This document shows positions 45,258 through 55,000 of a stretch of 64,000 nt of DNA, one piece after another. The notes beneath the pieces are model-generated. The model worked only from the letters and a program-made list of their open reading frames with translations. It did no database searches and was not told the origin of the DNA. The translations under genes were made by a program, and so were the position numbers. The DNA is taken from contig JBGRQA010000006.1 of NCBI GenBank assembly GCA_041725895.1, positions 124,001 through 188,000 on the forward strand, read 5' to 3'. This stretch comes from JBGRQA01 sp041725895 (GTDB taxonomy: Bacteria; Bacteroidota; Bacteroidia; Bacteroidales; Marinifilaceae). The first letter of the stretch is position 1; each line of letters starts with the position of its first letter.

Positions 45258-45329
45258 GGTCCGTTCGTCTAGGGGTTAGGACGCCAGATTTTCATTCTGG
45301 TAACACGGGTTCGATTCCCGTACGGACTA
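45258..45329 (+). tRNA. tRNA-Glu (anticodon TTC), copy 1
   Basis: The acceptor stem GGTCCGT pairs with ACGGACT (first pair G-U); the anticodon stem CCAGA/TCTGG encloses TTTTCAT with anticodon TTC; the T arm is ACGGG-TTCGATT-CCCGT; the discriminator base is A. No CCA is encoded. It is read from its own promoter at 45235. It is identical to the second copy at 45394. Confidence 0.97.
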
Positions 45330-45337
45330 CTAAAAAA

Positions 45338-45368
45338 TTTGTAGTGAATGATTTTTATATTATCTTTG
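45338..45368 (+). promoter_or_regulatory. promoter of the second tRNA-Glu
   Basis: TTTG (45338-45341), exactly 19 nt, TATCTTTG (45361-45368): a consensus Bacteroidota promoter in the 64-nt gap between the two tRNA genes. Confidence 0.75.
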
Positions 45369-45393
45369 CTACTCAAAATTGTGAAAGAATAAT

Positions 45394-45465
45394 GGTCCGT
45401 TCGTCTAGGGGTTAGGACGCCAGATTTTCATTCTGGTAACACGGGTTCGATTCCCGTACGGACTA
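45394..45465 (+). tRNA. tRNA-Glu (anticodon TTC), copy 2
   Basis: Identical over the full 72 nt to the first copy, with the same TTC anticodon loop. It is followed by rpsT only 29 nt later with no obvious promoter between, so the ribosomal protein message probably starts within or upstream of this tRNA transcript and is released by tRNA 3' processing. Confidence 0.97.
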
Positions 45466-45494
45466 CTAAACAAATAATTTAGATAACTGAAGAG

Positions 45495-45746
45495 ATGGCA
45501 AATCACCAATCTGCAATAAAAAGAATCAGACAGTCTGAAAAAAGAAGAGTACACAATAAGTACTATGCTAAGACTGCCAGAAATGCTGTAAGAGCATTAC
45601 GCTCTACTTCAGACAAAGAAGCAGCTACCGAATTGCTGCCTAAAGTGTCTGCAATGTTGGATAAGTTGGCTAAAAGAAACATTATTCATAAGAATAAAGC
45701 TGCCAATTTGAAATCTAAATTGACCTTACACGTGAACAAATTGTAA
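45495..45746 (+). CDS. rpsT: 30S ribosomal protein bS20
   Basis: An 83-residue basic, all-helical ribosomal protein binding 16S rRNA. MANHQSAIKRIRQSEKRRVHNK is the classical bS20 N-terminus (quoted in parts: ANHQSAIKRIRQSEKRR), and AAMLDKLAKRNIIHKNKAANLKSKL-type C-terminal helix follows (LAKRNIIHKNKAANLKS). Length is typical. A bidirectional terminator follows. It may be cotranscribed with the second tRNA-Glu. Confidence 0.98.
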   Translation: MANHQSAIKRIRQSEKRRVHNKYYAKTARNAVRALRSTSDKEAATELLPKVSAMLDKLAKRNIIHKNKAANLKSKLTLHVNKL

Positions 45747-45764
45747 GATCTAATATATCTTTAG

Positions 45765-45796
45765 AAAAAAGGCTCTCCTATCGAGAGCCTTTTTTT
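45765..45796 (+). terminator. terminator of rpsT
   Basis: GGCTCTC / GAGAGCC stem with CTATC loop, flanked by AAAAAA and TTTTTTT, so it can work in both directions. Confidence 0.92.
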
Positions 45797-45900
45797 GTAT
45801 CTCCCCCTTTCATCTCCTCTTGACTTTTCCTCAAAGATTTCATAAATTTTATCTTCTTCTTTTCCCAAAAATTGGTGATTAATCCTTTAATCTTTACTCA

Positions 45901-46596
45901 ATGGAGAAGTATAAAAATTACAGCATCAAAGACTGGGCCCTGGAGGATCGGCCCCGGGAACGCTTAATGGCTAAAGGTGTTAAAAGCCTCAGCAATACGG
46001 AGCTAATTGCGATACTAATCGGATCGGGCACCAAAAAACAATCGGCGGTTGACCTGGCCAAAACAGTTCTCAACTCCTGTGAACACAACCTGAATGAGCT
46101 GGCCAAACGATCGGTGGAGGAACTTCAACAAATTAAAGGAATCGGCCAGGCAAGAGCCATCAATATTATGGCAGCAATGGAACTGGCCCGCCGTCAAAAA
46201 ACGGATTCCTTTCGGGAGAAAAAGAAAATTACATGCAGTAGGGATGCCTATGAAAAGCTGGCTTCCCAAATGATCCATCTCACACGGGAAAAATTTCGGG
46301 TAATGTACTTAAACAAGGCCAACCGAGTTTTGGAAATCCGGGAGGTCTCCTCCGGAGGCATTTCCGGCACAGTGTATGATCTAACCGTAGTCTTTAAACT
46401 GGCCATTCTATTGGAAGCTCCCAACCTAATCCTTTCCCACAATCACCCCTCCGGCAATCTTCAACCCAGTGAAGCCGACAAAGAAATAACGAAAAAAACC
46501 ATAACAGCAGGAAAACTAATGAATATTCATGTTGTAGATCATCTGATAATAGGCGAAAATGGCTATTATAGCTTCGCCGATGAAGGTCTAATTTAG
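45901..46596 (+). CDS. radC: RadC-family JAMM-domain protein
   Basis: A 231-residue RadC-family protein. The N-terminal helix-hairpin-helix region (LMAKGVKSLSNTELIAILIG, LQQIKGIGQARAINIMAA) precedes a JAB/MPN+ metallo-domain with the zinc site SHNHPSGNLQPSEAD and a catalytic Glu in LEIREVSSGG. Despite the gene name, RadC's role in DNA repair is unproved. The start ATG at 45901 matches the family (MEKYKNYSIKDWALEDRPRER). Confidence 0.93.
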   Translation: MEKYKNYSIKDWALEDRPRERLMAKGVKSLSNTELIAILIGSGTKKQSAVDLAKTVLNSCEHNLNELAKRSVEELQQIKGIGQARAINIMAAMELARRQKTDSFREKKKITCSRDAYEKLASQMIHLTREKFRVMYLNKANRVLEIREVSSGGISGTVYDLTVVFKLAILLEAPNLILSHNHPSGNLQPSEADKEITKKTITAGKLMNIHVVDHLIIGENGYYSFADEGLI

Positions 46597-46654
46597 AATG
46601 ATTTAGGGTTGTGTTTTTTTTGCGTTCAAAAGGCAGTAATTCTTTAAATATGGC

Positions 46655-46662
46655 TATATTTG
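46655..46662 (+). promoter_or_regulatory. -7 promoter element of upp
   Basis: TATATTTG, 27 nt upstream of ATG 46690. It rules out a longer upp reading from within this element. Confidence 0.5.
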
Positions 46663-46689
46663 CGCTCAGCTAATTTTAAACTGAGTATC

Positions 46690-47343
46690 ATGGTCAATAT
46701 TATTGGGGACAACAATTCCCTGTTCAACCAGTTCATAGCTGAGATCAGAGATGTAAATATTCAAGGAGATCCGCTTCGATTCAGAAGAAACCTTGAAAGA
46801 GTGGGAGAGATTTTTGCATACGAAATCAGTAAAACTTTTGAGTACAAGCAATCTGAGGTAGAAACACCTCTGGGAATTTCGAAAATGAATCTGCCCAAAG
46901 ACGAAGTGGTGGTAGCCTCTATTCTACGAGCAGGACTTCCTCTTCACAACGGCTTGATGAATTATTTGGATCGTACCGAAAACGCATTCATCTCCGCTTA
47001 TCGGAAATACACCGAGGATGGTGATTTCAAAATTAACTTTGAATACATCTCTGCTCCTTCGGTAGAAGGAAAAGTAGTAATTCTGGCCGATCCTATGCTT
47101 GCCACTGGTTCTTCCATGGAACTTGCATACAAGGCATTACTAACCAAAGGAACTCCAAAGCACGTACATATTGTATCGGTTATTGCCAGTCAGGAAGGTG
47201 TTGATTACGTAAAGAAAAGTCTCCCTGCAGAAAATATCACTCTTTGGATGGGTGCAGTAGATGCTGAGCTGAATTCTAAATCCTACATTGTCCCAGGGTG
47301 CGGTGATGCCGGAGATTTAGCCTTTGGCGCAAAACTTGGATAA
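46690..47343 (+). CDS. upp: uracil phosphoribosyltransferase
   Basis: A 217-residue type I PRTase-fold salvage enzyme converting uracil and PRPP to UMP. Visible motifs: VASILRAGLPLHNGLM (uracil/PRPP site), VVILADPMLATGSSMELAYK (PRPP loop), and the C-terminal IVPGCGDAGDLAFGAKLG. The start was taken at MVNIIGDNNSL because the upstream frame overlaps the promoter. A bidirectional terminator separates it from folK. Confidence 0.95.
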   Translation: MVNIIGDNNSLFNQFIAEIRDVNIQGDPLRFRRNLERVGEIFAYEISKTFEYKQSEVETPLGISKMNLPKDEVVVASILRAGLPLHNGLMNYLDRTENAFISAYRKYTEDGDFKINFEYISAPSVEGKVVILADPMLATGSSMELAYKALLTKGTPKHVHIVSVIASQEGVDYVKKSLPAENITLWMGAVDAELNSKSYIVPGCGDAGDLAFGAKLG

Positions 47344-47364
47344 TAATATTACTTTATTCTTCAT

Positions 47365-47398
47365 AAAAAAACCAATTCCTAGCGGAATTGGTTTTTTT
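47365..47398. terminator. bidirectional terminator between upp and folK
   Basis: ACCAATTCC / GGAATTGGT stem with TAGC loop, flanked by an A-run (left) and T-run (right), lying between converging genes. Confidence 0.92.
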
Positions 47399-47411
47399 GT
47401 TATAGCAACTT

Positions 47412-47915
47412 TTATTTCTCCTCGTTTTCTGAATCAATACGAATTACTTTCAATTGATCGGGACATTCCTTTTGCAGTTGCTGCATCGTTTTCCCCAATA
47501 CAGGATGCACCAGTCCTTCCGCAATTTGTACCAGTGGAGACAATGCAAACATCCGCTCAGCAATTCTGGGATGGGGAATCACAAGATCCGGTTCATCCAC
47601 TACCCTATCCTCATAGAAAAGAATATCAATATCAATGGTTCGCTCCGAATATTGCTGCTTACCCCGAACTCGCCCCAAATCCAGCTCAATTTTCTGCGTT
47701 CTGATCAGAACCTCCCGGGGAGAATATGCGGTCTCCAAAACAACAACCTGGTTCAAAAAATTCTGATCATGTTCAAAGCCCCAGGGTTCTGTCTCGTAAA
47801 AGGAAGACCGTATCAATTCTTTTCCTAATGCAATTTCCAGTCTTTTGATTGATTCATTCAAAATTTCCTGTCGGTTCCCCAAATTACCTCCTAAGAGTAA
47901 ATAAACCTTCGCCAT
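47412..47915 (-). CDS. folK: 6-hydroxymethyl-7,8-dihydropterin pyrophosphokinase
   Basis: A 167-residue folate-biosynthesis enzyme that transfers pyrophosphate from ATP to 6-hydroxymethyl-dihydropterin. Family motifs: VYLLLGGNLGNRQEILNESI, SSFYETEPWGFEHDQNFLNQ, ELDLGRVRGKQQYSERTIDIDIL (quoted parts: LDLGRVRG, RTIDIDILFY with Mg-binding Asp residues), and PHPRIAERMF. Length is typical. It is convergent with upp. Confidence 0.95.
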   Translation of the reverse strand: MAKVYLLLGGNLGNRQEILNESIKRLEIALGKELIRSSFYETEPWGFEHDQNFLNQVVVLETAYSPREVLIRTQKIELDLGRVRGKQQYSERTIDIDILFYEDRVVDEPDLVIPHPRIAERMFALSPLVQIAEGLVHPVLGKTMQQLQKECPDQLKVIRIDSENEEK

Positions 47916-48204
47916 GACTTAATGCCTCAATTATTTAGTAAATAAAGCTACGAAGGAAGAAAAGAAATTGATAATCACAAAATCCAAAACACCAATTCCC
48001 CTTCATTATGTGAAAGTTTTATCATAAAAATTAAATATATTTGTTTGACGCAGTAATATGCACCAAATGAAATCGTTCAGAAGATTTCAAAAGAATTGTA
48101 ATAAATACCTATTTTATCAACAAACAATAGTAGGTCCATTTCTCTCCATGGGAAATAAACCGGACAAACCCTGATTTTATAAATGAACATCAAATAATTT
48201 ACAC

Positions 48205-50001
48205 ATGAAAAGTTTCTTTAAGTTTACTTTTGCATCCATCTTTGGTGCACTTCTGGCCGTTGGAATCCTGGTTCTGATAGGCATGGGAATTCTGGGCTCA
48301 ATTGCCGCAAGTGCGGACAAACCGGTTAAAGTAAAGAACAACAGTATTCTTGAAATAAAACTGGACAAGCAACTCACCGATCGAACCATCGACAATCCAT
48401 TTGAAAAGATCAATCCATTCAGCATGAAGCCTGAATCGACACTCGGCTTAAATGACATTTTAAAAAACATTGAAAAAGCCAAAACCGATGAAAAGATCAA
48501 AGGAATCTACTTAAATATAAATGCGATCTCTTCCAATTTTGGAGGTTATGCAGCCATCGAGGAAATCCGAACCAAACTATTGGAGTTTAAAAATACCGGA
48601 AAATTCATTGTGAGCTACAACAACCTGGGCTATTCCCAAAAGAGTTACTACCTGAGTTCTGTCGCAGACAGTATCTATATGAATCCCCAAGGCTTTATCA
48701 TGATAACAGGTCTGGGAGGAGAAGCTGTCTTCTACAAGAAATTCCTGAAAAAACTTGGCGTAGAACCTCAAATTGTTCGTCATGGGAAATTTAAAGCTGC
48801 TGTGGAACCTTTCCTGTTGGAGAAAATGAGCGAAGCCAACCGAGAACAAACCATGAAATACATTGGATCCATCTGGAACCACATGTTAGAAGGAATATCC
48901 AAGCAACGGGGAATAAGTGTTGAAAAACTAAATCAACTAACCGATGAACTGGCTATCCGAAAGCCCAAAGCCGCCCTTGCCCATAAATTTGTAGATGGTC
49001 TGATCTATGAAGATCAGATGAATACCAAACTCAAGAAACTATGTGGCTTGAAAGAAAAAGACAAACTTCGGTTGGTCGAAATGAAAAAGTACACAAAAGC
49101 TCCGGGAAAAAGCAAAGGTTTTGCAAAAGAAAAAATTGCAGTAATCTACGCCACCGGAGAAATTGGTTTTGAGCAATCCAATAAATCCATAGGTCCCGGT
49201 CTGGCTACCTCCATTCGTAAGGCTCGTCGAGACAGTACTATTAAGGCCATCGTTTTACGAGTAAATTCACCAGGGGGAAGTGCTTTAACCTCAGAATTAA
49301 TTTGGCGTGAAGTTGAACTTGCCTCAAGAGCGAAACCGGTAATTGCCTCCATGGGAAATGTTGCAGCGTCCGGAGGTTATTACATTGCCTGTGCAGCCGA
49401 TACAATTGTTGCTGAACCCAATACTATTACAGGATCCATCGGAATTTTCGCGCTTCTGTTTAGTGGTGAAGATCTAATTAAAAACAAAATGGGGTTAACC
49501 ACCGATAGCTACGGCACCAACAAATTCTCCAACTTTGGCGGAGGAACTCCTATTCCATTCCTGCCTTTCTCCTCCCGAAAATTCAATAAGGAAGAATTAG
49601 CCATTCTTCAAGATTACATTGAGGAAGGCTACGATACCTTTATAACTAGAGTAGCTGATGGTAGAGAGATGACTAAAAAGGCCGTGGACAAAATTGGACA
49701 GGGACGTGTTTGGGCTGCCGATGATGCCAAAGAAATCGGACTTGTGGATGAATTGGGCGGTTTGGAAAAAGCAATTGAAATTGCCCGAGAAAAAGCAGGT
49801 TTGGAAAAATACAGAATTGTTTCGCTTCCCAAGGTTAAAGATCCATTCGAAGCTTTGATCGAAGATTTAACAGGGGAAGTTAAAATTCAAATCCTTCAAA
49901 GTGAATTAGGTGAGAACTACAAATACTATCACCAAACTCAGCAAATTCTAAAATCAGCAGGAGTTCAAGCAAGAATTCCATACAATATAGAACTGAATTA
50001 A
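48205..50001 (+). CDS. sppA: signal peptide peptidase SppA (67-kDa type)
   Basis: A 598-residue membrane serine protease of the double-domain (E. coli-like) SppA class. An N-terminal TM anchor (~3-35) is followed by tandem ClpP-like domains. The N-terminal domain supplies the general-base Lys (RHGKFKAAVEPFLL) and the C-terminal domain the nucleophile Ser in MGNVAASGGYYIACAADTI, so both catalytic parts are visible. It degrades signal peptides left in the membrane. A terminator follows and lpxK lies 660 bp downstream, an arrangement common in the phylum. Confidence 0.94.
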   Translation: MKSFFKFTFASIFGALLAVGILVLIGMGILGSIAASADKPVKVKNNSILEIKLDKQLTDRTIDNPFEKINPFSMKPESTLGLNDILKNIEKAKTDEKIKGIYLNINAISSNFGGYAAIEEIRTKLLEFKNTGKFIVSYNNLGYSQKSYYLSSVADSIYMNPQGFIMITGLGGEAVFYKKFLKKLGVEPQIVRHGKFKAAVEPFLLEKMSEANREQTMKYIGSIWNHMLEGISKQRGISVEKLNQLTDELAIRKPKAALAHKFVDGLIYEDQMNTKLKKLCGLKEKDKLRLVEMKKYTKAPGKSKGFAKEKIAVIYATGEIGFEQSNKSIGPGLATSIRKARRDSTIKAIVLRVNSPGGSALTSELIWREVELASRAKPVIASMGNVAASGGYYIACAADTIVAEPNTITGSIGIFALLFSGEDLIKNKMGLTTDSYGTNKFSNFGGGTPIPFLPFSSRKFNKEELAILQDYIEEGYDTFITRVADGREMTKKAVDKIGQGRVWAADDAKEIGLVDELGGLEKAIEIAREKAGLEKYRIVSLPKVKDPFEALIEDLTGEVKIQILQSELGENYKYYHQTQQILKSAGVQARIPYNIELN

Positions 50002-50020
50002 TCCGATACTACCTTCTAGG

Positions 50021-50048
50021 AAAAGCTGCCTTTGGGGCAGCTTTTTTT
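50021..50048 (+). terminator. terminator of sppA
   Basis: AAGCTGCC / GGCAGCTT stem with a TTTGG loop and a T-run, 20 nt after the sppA stop. Confidence 0.88.
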
Positions 50049-50279
50049 GTTTCCTCCCCTAACTAACTATCCCCAAAACCATGCTTTTTATTTAGAATTA
50101 TTCTATTTTAAAATAAACTCATTTTTCATTTCCCCCAGTTTTTAGGGGCCTTGATAGACTTTCGTAAAAGATTCAACAGAAAGATTTGACTAAATTGAAA
50201 AATCTCCTTAAATTATATCTAAGAAATGATTATAAATGAATTAGATACAAGAAACCGAATAGTTTTCTTCAAATCATCA

Positions 50280-50390
50280 GGGGTTGCGCAAGCAAACCCA
50301 ATATATTACTCAAAGCAACTATATAGGGTTAGTAGTTAAGTACATGGTTAGTGGTTGCTAAAGCGATAGGCTCTTCGGTCTATCGCTTTA
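50280..50390 (+). ncRNA. possible structured RNA (three hairpins)
   Basis: Three consecutive stems: GGGTTGC/GCAA(A)CCC at 50280-50299; AACTA/TAGTT at ~50317-50337; and a perfect 11-bp TAAAGCGATAG / CTATCGCTTTA at 50359-50390 with loop GCTCTTCGGT. The strand is not certain. The last hairpin has no long U-tract, so this may also be a simple palindromic element. Confidence 0.3.
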
Positions 50391-50662
50391 CTTTATGTCA
50401 CAATTCGTTTTAGATTTCGAACCTCCATCATTTACGAACTCTCACCCTGCCAACGAAAGAGAAATAATCATGATGTTTTTTCAAAATGTAATCGTAGTAT
50501 TTATTTAAATAATTCCCATATTTATAGGTTGATTCATTTTAATAATTTTTTGCTTACAGCTCCTGAACCCCAAACGTCAGAACAAGCAAATTCGGAAATG
50601 GTAAATCCTCCTTCCGGAATGCCTTACTCTCGTCAAAGGGCCTTACAGAAAACCACTTACAG

Positions 50663-51778
50663 ATGAAAAATATATCCAAATCGATAAAATGGTTACTGAT
50701 TCCTTTGAGTCTGCTTTACGGACTAATTATCTATATTCGAAATCTCCTATTCGATTTCAATATACTTTCCTCTAAGGAATTCAAAATCCCCATTATTTCG
50801 GTGGGTAATATTACCGTTGGAGGTACTGGCAAAACCCCTCATATTGAGTATCTGATTACCCTGTTAAAGGATGATAACAAAATTGCCACCCTTAGTCGGG
50901 GTTACAAACGGAAATCTCGTGGCTTTATACTTGCGGATGATACGGCAACAGCCCAATCCATTGGAGACGAACCGATGCAGATCAAACGGAAATACTCCAA
51001 TATTCTGGTAGCAGTAGATGCCAAACGTGTAAATGGGGTAAAAAAACTTTTGTCTTCACCCAAAGGAGCGGATTTGGATGCTATTCTTCTGGATGATGCC
51101 TATCAGCACCGTCATATCAAACCAGGCTTGTCCATACTTCTGATTGATTACAATCGCCCTTTAAGTAAAGATCATATGCTTCCCTACGGCCGATTAAGGG
51201 AAAGTGCTCATGAAAAATCAAGAGCCAATATCATTATTGTAAGCAAATCCCCTGAAAATATCAGTCCTATTGAGCGCAGAATCATGGTGAAGGATTTAAA
51301 TCTTCTCCCCTACCAGAAGCTTTACTTTACTACTTTACATTATAATCATCTACAACCGCTGTACCCTTCAACGGCAATAAATATTGTAAATGAGGAATGG
51401 GGAAAAGAGAATTTTTCGATACTTCTTGTCACCGGTATTGCAAATCCGAAACCTCTTCAGGAATATCTGGAAAACTTCTCAAACAATATTGAGGAAATCA
51501 TCTATCCCGACCATTATGCCTTCACCCTTAAGGATGTCAATCAAATTCGGGAAAGATTTAAGAATCTGAAAGGGAATAACAAGATCATTATCACCACCGA
51601 AAAAGATTCGGTCCGCTTCCATTCCCTAAAAATTGAAGATGAATTGTTGAGAAGTCACTTGTTCTATGTTCCTCTCCGAATCCGATTCCTGGATAATGAC
51701 AGGGACCTTTTCAACGATCACATTCTAAATTACGTTAAGAAAAACAGACGGAGTAGTAATTTACACCGGAAAGAATAA
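50663..51778 (+). CDS. lpxK: tetraacyldisaccharide 4'-kinase
   Basis: A 371-residue lipid A biosynthesis kinase that phosphorylates the 4' position of the tetraacyldisaccharide. An N-terminal membrane-associated helix (WLLIPLSLLYGLIIYIRN) precedes the P-loop region ISVGNITVGGTGKTPHIEYL, and the DDAYQHRHIKPGLSILLID segment is diagnostic of the family. Its presence confirms lipid A and a Gram-negative envelope. A perfect 13-bp hairpin follows. Confidence 0.93.
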   Translation: MKNISKSIKWLLIPLSLLYGLIIYIRNLLFDFNILSSKEFKIPIISVGNITVGGTGKTPHIEYLITLLKDDNKIATLSRGYKRKSRGFILADDTATAQSIGDEPMQIKRKYSNILVAVDAKRVNGVKKLLSSPKGADLDAILLDDAYQHRHIKPGLSILLIDYNRPLSKDHMLPYGRLRESAHEKSRANIIIVSKSPENISPIERRIMVKDLNLLPYQKLYFTTLHYNHLQPLYPSTAINIVNEEWGKENFSILLVTGIANPKPLQEYLENFSNNIEEIIYPDHYAFTLKDVNQIRERFKNLKGNNKIIITTEKDSVRFHSLKIEDELLRSHLFYVPLRIRFLDNDRDLFNDHILNYVKKNRRSSNLHRKE

Positions 51779-51797
51779 TTCCAGAAACGATCGAATA

Positions 51798-51827
51798 AAA
51801 GGGGGAATCCGGATGGATTCCCCCTTT
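51798..51827 (+). terminator. hairpin after lpxK
   Basis: A perfect 13-bp stem AAAGGGGGAATCC / GGATTCCCCCTTT with a GGAT loop, 20 nt after the lpxK stop; it ends with only TTT, a terminator of moderate strength. Confidence 0.75.
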
Positions 51828-52059
51828 ACACTACCATTTAATTAACCACTACATTAATTAACAGCTATTGTCTCACGACAAAAATGGACCAAAGGTCCAA
51901 AAACATCAAAACCCAAAAGCTAAACGATTGCATTCAGCTTTCTAACATTAAATTACAAACTTTAACATAAACAAATAAATTTATTCTACAGTATTTTTAT
52001 ATTTTTCTGAGCTACAACTACTCACAAGATAAAACATCACACTGATGCAATTATTAGCA

Positions 52060-55000
52060 CTATTGCATATAGGCTGCCAAAACACAGGTTCTCTTGATCA
52101 CTCTCACCTTGCCTTCGGGATGAAATAACTCGATGTATACGATATAAATTCCAACTGGTGCACGATTTTTATTTCCAGTTAATCCATCCCAGGCCAAATC
52201 CATGCTATTCCCCAACAATTGGTTTCGTGCAAGTTTTCGAACAACCCGTCCCTGCGCATCATAAATATTAATATTAGCTACATAGCCCGGTTCTTCCAAT
52301 TGAAAACGAATGTGCAAAACATCATCAACGCCGTCCATATTGGGGGAGAACATTTCAGGATATACTTTCACGCTTTTCGCATCCTCCACCTCCTTTCGAT
52401 ACACTGAATTTTCCAATCCGGGAGTAGCAAAGCCAACATTCTGTGCTGCCGAATGCCAGTTGGATCGCTCCAGAGAGGGGCGCCAGGGACTAATTCTCTC
52501 CAGGGAAACCCCCTCTAAAGAACTCAACAAACTAAAATGCATCTTCTCATCATATTCCATTTCATCCAGCACTATATTTTTCCGCCCCAAAAGCAAGACT
52601 CTTCCCCTATCATCAGGATATGAGGGAAACTTTTTCATCTCTACAAATGCATCTGCATTGGCCTGTGGGTATTGTTGAAAAACCTGTGCCGAATCAGTCG
52701 TTAGTACAAGGTAATCCTCCGGTGAGAGTAATTGCACCTCATCACTCAAAGGAATTATTTCCTCAATCTGGTATTCCTCATCCCTATTGGCCAAAAACAA
52801 TCCACTAATGTCGATTATTTTATCCGAAAGATTCCACAACTCTACAAAATCAACATTCCCGGGATAAGGATTAAACAAAACCTCGTTGATCAACACATCA
52901 CTATTCTGTGGAATTCCAGGAAGAACGAACTCAAAAACGGAAGGATTAACTTTATTTCCGGCCCAATCCATAACATTTTCTGAAAAACGGATTTCATAAG
53001 TTTTACTTTGGGGTAATGCATATTCAAAATCTAACCGAAACAGGTCATCTTCCTCATCCAACAATTCAACCATAGTGGGGTGCCCCACATTATGACTTAA
53101 TTCAAAATTAGAGGGATCTAGTACCAGTAGGGTGTCAAGGGCTTCACTAAATTTAATTAACAACTCCGTATCCTTCTCCCCTGGTTTTACTAAAACAACC
53201 TCTGGTGCCTTCTGGTCGGGATGTTTTCCAAAAATGGAATTCACAGTTCCTGGTGTTCCTCCCCTGGCATCATTAGAAGCCCACCAATTCCATTCTTCTC
53301 GATAAAATTCGTTGGGATCAATCTGCTCCAACGACCACCCTCCTGATAATTTCTCTTCCTTTCGGTACCAGGAATCGGAATAATCCACCTCATCAATCAC
53401 TTTTCCGGAAAACGATACCAATCGCAATCGGCCTCCCGTATTGATCAAAGCCGGAAAACCAGGAACTCCAAGTACTTCCCCGAACTCTTCAAAATCATTC
53501 TCAGCCTTAGTTGAACTGAGCAAAAGAAATGCCCCAGGCTGAATTGTATCCGGTGGCAACTTTACACTTCTCGAATTCACTTCAAGCTGCCACCCCCCTA
53601 AAGGTATAGGATCAACAGATCTGTTGTACAACTCAATGTATTCATATTCAGGCAAGCCAACAGAAGGAGCTTCATCTGCCATTATTTCATTGATCACCAC
53701 ATCAAAGGAGCAAACCGGTGCAAAATAATCAAAAGGCAACTCTACGGAATTCATTTCATCAGCCGACTCATCCTGCAATCCATGCATCTTCAAACGGTAA
53801 GCACCGGTTGACAGGGCTTCCGAAACTGGAAGAAGAATTTCACGATGATCTTTTCCCCACTGCGGTTTTTCCAGGCATATCAAAGAATCCTCCCGATACA
53901 AATCAAAGTTGGATTCATTCAAACAAGCTTCTGAAAGATCTTCTGAAAACCAACATCGAATGGTATCAGGAGAAACAATCTCCATTCCCTTAAAAATAGG
54001 AGGATTTCCAACTCTGATCACCTGGAAATCATCTCCCCACAGCAGTCCGGCCCTTGAAGTCGATCCGAATTCAAACTCTAAACCTGTATACATCCCCTGT
54101 GGAAAAGCATTCACCACCTCCTCTGAGAATTCTCCTGCCTTCCATAAATTCTCCCATTGCCCCATTCGATTGTAGGCCAGTGTCCATTTCCCTTCCGGCG
54201 ATCGAATCACCTGCACTGCAACTGCATCCGATGCATTCCAGTCCAAATCCGTCCTAATCATCACCTCGTGATCAGAAAATTCGTTCAACTTCCAAAGGCT
54301 TAACAGATCATCCGAACCATCCATGTTTACCCCCACAACATAAGCCCTTGTGGCCTCCTCTAGGCTTGGTTGATCGGCAACCAGACAGTAGCAGAAACGA
54401 TTGGTTGATGACGGATCCCACTCCCCGGTTCCAAGCAGGAATCGCCAAACAAGGGTTTCGGATTCCCAATTGAAATTCTGCAGCTTGTAATAGATCCGAC
54501 TTGATCCCTCCATTAGAGTGAGGTTGTGTTTAAGCGAATAATTTCCGGACAAAGGAGAATAGGAACTGACCGTCCAATCTTCTGTCGGGTTCCAACCATT
54601 AAGCTCTTCGGTCTCAAAATTGGTCTCTACTCCTATTTTTTTACCATGCACCCTCAACTTCAAGGTATCGGAATACAACAAAGAAGTCTCGTCCTGAATT
54701 ACCAGAGCAAACTCTTCTTTCAAAGAATAGTTCATCTCCGAAAACATAAATTCACCCGCCTCCAGCTTTCCATTTCCTTCATTGGAAACATACAGTGTCC
54801 CATTTCCTTCTATCTGTTTTAAGCAAACAGTGCTCCCTGCATCCTGATCAATGTTTTGATAGATGTCCCCTGCCCCTACTTTTAGATCAAAAGCTTGTCC
54901 TACACTATCAACAACGAATGGATTCCAAATAAAAAACAACTTGGTGGCCTTTACCTGCAACTCACAAAGGGGACCTTCTATGTTTTGGAGGAAACTTTCC

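Larger units (their letters stand above)
50002..50662. other. 661-bp intergenic region between sppA and lpxK
   Basis: It contains the sppA terminator, a hairpin-rich stretch at 50280-50390 and no ORF of note. The lpxK promoter was not identified. Confidence 0.5.
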
